The notes beneath the pieces were generated by a model, which was not told the origin of the DNA, ran no database searches, and was given only the letters and a program-made list of their open reading frames with translations. This document shows positions 57,775-64,000 of a stretch of DNA of 64,000 nucleotides, in pieces. The stretch lies in assembly GCF_000143415.4 (NCBI RefSeq), contig NW_003314395.1, positions 251,862-315,861 of the forward strand, written 5' to 3'. Position 1 is the first letter of the stretch; each line of letters starts with the position of its first letter. The stretch is from Selaginella moellendorffii (lineage: Eukaryota; Streptophyta; Lycopodiopsida; Selaginellales; Selaginellaceae). Made by a program: the position numbers and the translations under genes.

Positions 57775-60282
57775 TTAACCTCCCCGGCCAAGAGCCCATG
57801 ACAATGGAATATAGGTGTCTCTATACCCCTCACCCCACCACGCCCTAGTATGGGTTGGGACTTGAACCCAGCCTTGCTTTAGTGGGGGGTTGGGACTCGA
57901 ACCCAACCTCTATAGAATATGTCTACGAATTTGACATCCTCATGGGGAGTCGGGCATAGTTCTCTACACCTGGTTGACCTAGCTAACCCATGCTAATTAG
58001 CTTACCTTCGGCACGCCTTCGGGTCCCAACATATACCATTGCTCAACTTCACAAATTGATACTTTAATTGAACTTTGCATAAGTACATAGAATTCTGCCT
58101 TGCAGAAATTCCTCCACCAGATCTCGCGCGTTTGCTAGGTTCTCCTCCAGTTCCTATGTTGCTTTGCAGTGTGGAAATCCTTTCCACTTCACATGGAACT
58201 CTCTCACCTCACGTCCTTGTCACTTGCTCTTACGTGCATTGAGGATGGCCTCGACTTTGTATTCTTCTTCCCCTTGAATAACCTCAGGTAAAGGTCTTAT
58301 TTGGTCCTTGCGAAGCGGATCCACAAAGTACAGCTTGAGTAAGTTCACATGGAACACTAGGTGCATCTTCCCCATCTTTCGAGGAAGTCAAAGATAGTAA
58401 GCCACTTTACCGATTCGTGCCTAAATCTTGTAAGGCCCCGTGAACCTACTTAAGGAACTCAAAATCAATTCATTTACAGGAATACATGCATTTTTACCTT
58501 TGGGTCAACTTTCAGCTGATCCCACTTGGTAACTTGAGGTTCTTGGTGTTCAACCACACCTTCTCCCCAACTTGGAACTCTACATCCCAACGCTTCTGGT
58601 TCGCGTACTTGGTTTGCCTTTGTTGAGCCCATTCCAAGGAATCCCTCACTAGATTCCAAATGTTGAGTCTTTCCGCCGTGAATGCCTCCACTACAGGTAA
58701 CTCTCCATGATACTCGGCCACACCAAGTTTCACAGGACCTTCAATAGCTCGCCCATTGACGACCTCCCATGGACTCACTGTGGACTCACTGTGGACTCAC
58801 TGTTACTCGAATGTGGTGAGTTGTTATAACACATTTCTGCAAGTTCCAAATGATTTACCCAATCGGTCTGGTCTCCCGAGACATAGCATCACAAATAATC
58901 CTCTAGCTGCCTATTCACCCTTTCCGTTTGTCCGTCTGTCAGGAAGTGTTAGTGCCATCAAACTTGACTTAATACCCAATACCTGTCTATGGGTGATAGG
59001 CTTTGTTGAATTTCAATTTGGTGCGATACTGTTCTAGGAGATTTCTCCAGAACCTACTGGTATCTCAATCTGAGATAATCTCTTCTGGCCTTCCCCGCAC
59101 TCGAACCACTTGTTCAAAGAACAGCTTCGCCACACCTTCCGCATCCACTTCTGTTGTGGTGGGTATGAAATGAGCCATCTTCGAAAATGGGTCCACCACC
59201 ACGAATATCGCATCAAACCCCTCACTTGGGGGGAGTCCCGTGATGAAGTCCATCATAACACATTTCCACGGACAATCTGGAATTGGGATGCTTTGTAACA
59301 AGCCCCCACTAGCCTTAGTCACGGCTTTGACCTGCTGACATGTTGGACATGTCTTTACATAGTCTTGGATGTCCTTAGCCATATCTGGCCAGTGGTACTT
59401 CCTTTTGAGTAAGCCCATTGTTTTGGGCACTCTGCCGTGTCCCACAAGAGATCCGTCATGACACTCTTCTAAGGCTACCTTCTTTAGTTCCCCTTCTGGA
59501 ACATACACCCTTGTTTGCTTGTAATAGATGAGTCTATTGCATTCCGCATAGCCCGTTTTCTCTTCCGTTGGCAACTCACTTCTTTGGTGGGCTTCTCGTG
59601 CCTCTAAATTCCATAGCAACACTTCTTGTGCTAGACCATCGTTCTCATATGCTATCCACACATCATCCCAAAAGGTTGTTGTTGCGCTGGATGTCGCTAA
59701 TTTTAAGCTCGCTTTTCAACTTAGCGCATCCACCACGATGTTGCTCTTTCTAGGCTTGTACAGAATCTCGCAATCAAACTCAGCTAATGCATTGGCCCAC
59801 CAACTCTGTTTCCCTCTCAGGTCGGGCTGTGACAAGAAGTGTTTCATTACCACATTGTCCGTGTAAACCTTGAAGTGTCTCCCAAGGTAGTGTCGCCACT
59901 CCTTGAGCGCCTTGACCACCGCAAACAATTCCTTCTCGTGGGCAGGCCACTTCCGTTGAGCCTTGTCCAACTTCTTTGAGAAGAATGCTACTAGATGGTT
60001 GTTTTGCTTCAAAACTACACCCAACGCAAAGTTTGAAACATCTGTTTCTACCTCAAAGTCCTTACCAAAATTTGGTAACGCTAACACGAGAGCCTTCCTC
60101 AACTTCCCTTTGAAGTGGACGAATGCCGCCTCGCATTCCACTATCCATACCATCTTCCCTTTTCCCATTTGGTCCGTTAAGAGCAGGGCTACTCTTGAAT
60201 AGTGTTTGATAAACTTTCGATAGTAGTTGCATAGCCCTAAGAATGCCCTTAACTCGTGTATATTCAATGGTCGCTCCCAATC
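57775..60282 (-). pseudogene. Chr-1 pol, block 2 copy, truncated
   Basis: Minus strand: chromodomain region (~58,000-58,200), linker, integrase in a 198-codon open frame 59,661-59,065 (zinc finger ECHDGSLVGHGR...TCPTCQQ, core MMDFITGLPPSEGFD) and RNase H with the end of RT (60,393-59,716, partly read through into unrelated DNA). Sequence homology stops at 60,282 in the RT thumb region, so the RT catalytic part is absent. Confidence 0.86.
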
Positions 60283-60724
60283 AAGCTCTATTTCGTTAAA
60301 GTGGGAATTGTCATTATCCCACTTGTAAAATAAGGTTTCCAAACCTTTATATAGTATATAAATATAACAAAATTCAACTGCATTGAGGCACATGCCATTT
60401 TATTTTAAACAAGAAAATGTCTACTCAATCACTTCTCCTCCCCCTGCCACTGCTTCACCTCTCTCTTCTCCTTGTCATCGTTGTCCAATTTCTTTCCATC
60501 CTTTTAATATTGGCTCAGTTGCTCCGAGTCTAGGTAGAGCCCAAGTCCCCATTCAATCTTTACTTTCCCCTTATTAATAAAACAACTTCGTAGACTTCCA
60601 ATAACATGCTGTAGCACTTCTAGTATAATGCAAATCCTTTCAAAGAATTGTCTTTTAATATTAATACAATGGCATGGAACCCCATGCCATAATAAGTTAC
60701 ATTTTTAAATAAATACATGCCATC
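60283..60724. other. AT-rich spacer
   Basis: No gene seen. It is the right-hand flank of the duplicated block and the 3' flank of the minus-strand gene to its right. Confidence 0.5.
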
Positions 60725-63700
60725 TCAGACTGTTATTTTTTGCCTCCAACGCCTATACAATAATCTTGGAATTTCATCACTCTCCACACTATCAGGATTT
60801 AAACCCAATAGTAATGCCATCTCTTCTCTAATACGTCCACGCTCATGTTCAGTGGTCGAAGAACCCATCCGGTTGAGCAGATTATAGAGATGCAGATAGT
60901 GCTTGGCTAGACAATATACATGCCATAAATGATGACTGGTGTCTGTCTGATCAAATGGCTTCTGATATACCGTTCCATCTGCCATTTGGTTGATTTCTGC
61001 AGCCACCTCCTGGACTGGCTGGTTCTCTATCACCATCGCTCCAAGCTGTTTTGCAAGGTCCCCCAGAACATACGGTTTCTTCTCCCTAGTTTCCATACTG
61101 CAAGAGATGGGGTGCACTGCATATGTGTGCGTGTTCGCTGCAGTTTTAATCGGCGAGTCATCGATGATGAGAATTTCACTTGACCTAGCAGTCCGGTTCA
61201 TCACTACAGCCTCTGGCTTGACGAAGATGGGCTTGCACCCCTCACATGAATCATAGTCAAGCAATCCTCCTGCATTAGGAGAAAGTCAAATGGTAATATT
61301 ACTCACGTCTGATCGTGCATCATCTATAGCAATGTTAATGCATTGTGGCGCATCATGGATGTCCAAACTCCCAATTGCAAATTGAACCCGGCCCTCTGTT
61401 TTAAGTGTCGCATAGTCATTATTAAATCCCGCAGTTTCTCCCGTGTGATTAATGTGAATCTGTCTCTTTTGACCAACTTGCGACCGTAGGCTTTGGAGGG
61501 TGCAGTGACATTCGAGGACGAGCCACGCTCATGGGAGAAAAGGACACCGTTCAGATCAAAAACGATACAGTACTTTCGCCGTGACTCTGAAATGAAATGA
61601 GTCAGCATAAAAAATGGTACAAGTCAATTTTACCATCTACAATATTAGCGAATGGTGCTCCCAATGGTCGTTCAGAGGGTTTTGGTCGAGGAAACGTGAA
61701 GGGCGGAAATACTCTCCTCTACAATGTGGGGTCAATCGCATCCGATGGCGTGTGGGCACATGCCATTTCAGCTGTAGACTCTGGTACAACTGGCTCAACA
61801 GTGGCATGGGGTGGTTCCGATGGCGTGCGATCACACGCCATTTCAGCTGGTGCCTCCGTTGGCAAAGTGGACATGACCGAACAGGCAGCAGGGGCGGTGT
61901 AGGGAGGTTCCAACGGCGCGTAGTCAGACGATTGGGCACACGTTGAGTCCGTTGGAAATGAGGATACGACCGGCTCGGCGGCTGGGGCGGCCTCATGCGG
62001 GTCCAATGGCGCCTGGTCACCGTCAGTTGGATATGTGGACAAGATTGACTCAGTGGTATGGGCAGCATCAAGTGGAGCGTGGTCAGCTTGCTTGGCGTTG
62101 ATATGGATAGTAGCCTCCACCAGCTCTGATGACTCTTGCAGGCAAGTAGAGTCCACTAGCGGATCCATATGCATGTCCAAATATCTCCCTTCGATTGAGA
62201 TGGTATCCTCCCTACTGGCTACTAAAAACAAACTTATTAGCACATTGAATCAACTATACTGTATTTACCATCAACTGCTATTGAGGAACTAGGACCGATA
62301 TCACTTGGGCGCACTGCTGATTCTGAAGGATTGGACATACGTTTCAACCCTTGCTTGGCACTATCCTTCCTTGACACTAAAGGCTAGAGTTTGTATCTTA
62401 ATTCAATTGAATAATCTCTACTTACCATTTGCTTTGCAACCTACATGGACAATGTTAAAAATGGTAAAAGGTTAGGAATGGATGTACTATTATTTACTTG
62501 ATGGTTTGTCTTGTATGACCTTCCTCCGCTGCTCTTTGGCCACCTCAGGCTGGCCATCATCGTCATCATCGTCGTCGTCGTTATTGTGATCGTCACCATT
62601 GTGAGGACCATCCAAGTCCTCTTCGTCCTCCTCTTCTTCGTCCTCCTCTTCTTTGTCCTCCTCTTCGTCCTTTTGCTCTTCCTGTTCATTATCTTTCTCT
62701 GGCTCCTCATCCCCCTCCTGCATTTCTTCCATAGGCTGCTCAGGCTGGATGGCTTGTTCTTCCAGGACCATCTTGGGAAAATCATCTGGCCGAGTCTCTA
62801 TCTCAAAATACAAGACATCCATAGCCTGTTTTAGTGCGTGACCTAGGACTGTATCCTCACCCGATTGTCTTAACATGGTTTCTGCACGTTCTTACACCCT
62901 TCGAAGACGACGAGATGAGAAAAACGTGGCCCTGACTTGAAAAGCATCCCTCATCCATTGTACCTCTCCATTGAGATTGGGGAAGGGGAGTCCGCCATAG
63001 GAATCTGAGTCAGGAGGTGGTGACCGCGAGGCATTACCTATCATCTTTTCATTGCCCTTCTTCCTTTTCGAATCAAACGCCTCTGATCCCGACGACTGTC
63101 CAACGTGCTTTCGCTTTTTATGACCACTGTCAGTTTGAGCTTGGTTGGTGCTTGCCTGTTTTGCCTTTGAAGAAGTGTCTCCTGCAAGGAATGGCATGAG
63201 ACCACACACCATTGCAAATATAATTTGTACCTCCTTTTTTCCTATTGCTTGTATGTTTATCCTTCTTCGACGTGCCACCAGTGCGCTTTTCAGTCCTCGT
63301 GTCTGAATATTCACAACGATCTATAATCAAAATGGCGTGAGGCCTCACGTGACCTTACCTTGTGCAGGTTGTGAGCTCGGCCCAACATGGGTATCTTCAA
63401 CAGTAGCTGTTAACGCCGTTTCAGCATCTGGGGGTGGCCACGCTCCTGCATACAGAGCTTGTGAGATAACATTTAAACTTAAAGTGCGTACTCACCAGGT
63501 TCGCAGAGAAGATACTGTTTTTCTTTGGCAACTGTAATTATATGCTTCATTGAAGTCACCTCTTCAATAGAGTTTGTCACCGCAACACACGGGACACCCT
63601 TGAGTAGTGCGGCTCGAAAGAATAGTCTGCCGTAGTTGTACTCGACAACGCATTTGCCCTTGGAGTCGGAAGCAGATGCTATTGCGTTGAAGACCCAGCT

Positions 63701-64000
63701 GAGCATTTCCCATGCTGCACCTGGAGCTTTCTCTGGATTCGAAAGCTCCATAGCCGTCTTCAGTTCCTCAAGCACGGGTAAATTGACCTCCCTCAGATCA
63801 ATTCGATCGGCCTTGTCGAACGGAGCTGGGAAGTCACTCCAGTCCCACTCTGCTGCAGGACCAATAACAAGGGCGAGCGTGAAGATGTAGACATTCGTCG
63901 GTATCTTCTTCTTAGCCATTATCCCATGGATCTCCTGCATCTCCTTGCCTTTCAACCAACCCTTCACCTCGTTTAAGGCTTTCCAGAACTTGTGATAGGA
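60725..64000 (-). CDS. Large protein with C-terminal FCP1-like HAD domain (5' end outside window)
   Basis: Minus strand, open at the window edge. Exons that join with GT-AG junctions: >64,000-63,496, 63,445-63,359, 63,320-63,231, 63,181-62,937. Further exons follow near 62,881-62,500, 62,340-62,280 and 62,222 leftwards, ending with 61,569-61,3xx and 61,264-60,725. The N-terminal visible part (VYIFTLALVIGPAAEWDWSD) is not recognised. The middle is Lys-rich (KKRKHVGQS), then strongly acidic (DEEEDKEEEDEEEEDEED), then 4-5 degenerate Pro/Ala/Thr repeats (APLDPHEAAPAAEPVVSS-type). The C-terminus has KYCIVFDLNGVLFSHERG, GVWTSMMRHN and ILIIDDSPIKT, the three landmarks of NLI/FCP1-type phosphatase domains, but the usual second Asp of DxD is Asn. 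An in-frame TAG (~61,717) and a one-base frame change near 61,325 suggest damage, or introns not resolved here. Confidence 0.6.

Larger units (their letters stand above)
42016..60282. repeat. Segmental duplication, copy 2
   Basis: 18.3-kb counterpart of 17,486-36,066 in direct orientation. Differences: a 5-bp insertion in the seven-helix gene, an 82-bp insertion in Chr-1 gag (48,825-48,906), an inverted segment inside LARD (52,842-57,318), one Cassandra solo LTR (53,400-53,593) and absence of the two seen in copy 1. The left edge lies in the PDZ exon. The right edge lies in Chr-1 RT, followed by unrelated AT-rich DNA. Confidence 0.9.

Noticed and set aside
17486-60282. Treating the repeated genes as two independent tandem gene duplicates
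   Set aside because: Shared retroelement junctions and the same LARD target site show that the whole block was copied at once.
62441-62841. Plus-strand hydrophobic or Ser-rich frames opposite the acidic region
   Set aside because: They are the complement of GAx-rich acidic codons and have no independent signal.

Overview
This window looks like nuclear DNA of a vascular plant, most likely a lycophyte such as Selaginella. This is inferred from the content, not from a search: plant-type genes (vacuolar sorting receptor, plastid-like leader peptides, PPR debris), very short spliceosomal introns (mostly about 40-75 bp) and dense Ty3/gypsy LTR retrotransposons, several of them chromoviruses. No bacterial-type operons, CRISPR arrays, tRNA genes or intact rRNA genes were seen.

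Layout. 1-7.0 kb: AT-rich DNA, a PPR gene fragment, a compound (GA)n(GT)n microsatellite, a truncated chromovirus (Chr-2) and a fragment of a second Ty3 family (Gyp-1). 7.0-19.5 kb is the gene island: a decayed mitochondrial processing peptidase alpha fragment (+), an unidentified damaged gene (-), a small single-span probable plastid protein (+), a PITH-domain protein (-), a vacuolar sorting receptor (+), a small FRRQGSSG-motif protein (-), a NagD-type HAD phosphatase (+), a plastid-like PDZ protein (-) and a seven-helix membrane protein (+). Exon-intron structures for six of these could be joined in frame with GT-AG junctions.

19.5-40.4 kb is nested retrotransposons. Gyp-1 (+) is joined to a minus-strand chromovirus (Chr-1). 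Chr-1 is split by a complete 7.2 kb non-coding LTR element (LARD-1, + strand, 5-bp target duplication CTAAG) and also holds a 674-bp TRIM. Three ~194-bp solo LTRs carrying a 5S rRNA-like segment (Cassandra type) are scattered through the window. Two are in the first block and one in the second. Each has a 5-bp target duplication (one with a mismatch) and an empty site elsewhere in the window.

17.486-36.066 kb and 42.016-60.282 kb are two copies of one ~18-kb block in direct orientation. The second copy starts inside the PDZ exon and fuses it to a decaying coiled-coil gene (40.7-42.0 kb). It carries a frameshifted copy of the seven-helix gene and has an inverted segment of about 4.5 kb inside its LARD copy. 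60.7-64.0 kb holds the 3' part of a large minus-strand gene ending in an FCP1-like HAD domain.

The order of events can be read from the nesting: Chr-1 into a Gyp-1 LTR; LARD-1 into Chr-1; block duplication; inversion within copy 2; then the 5S-bearing solo LTRs, all of which are absent from the matching site of the other copy. The host genes are housekeeping or trafficking genes without an evident shared pathway. The novelty here is in the retroelement landscape, not in a gene cluster.
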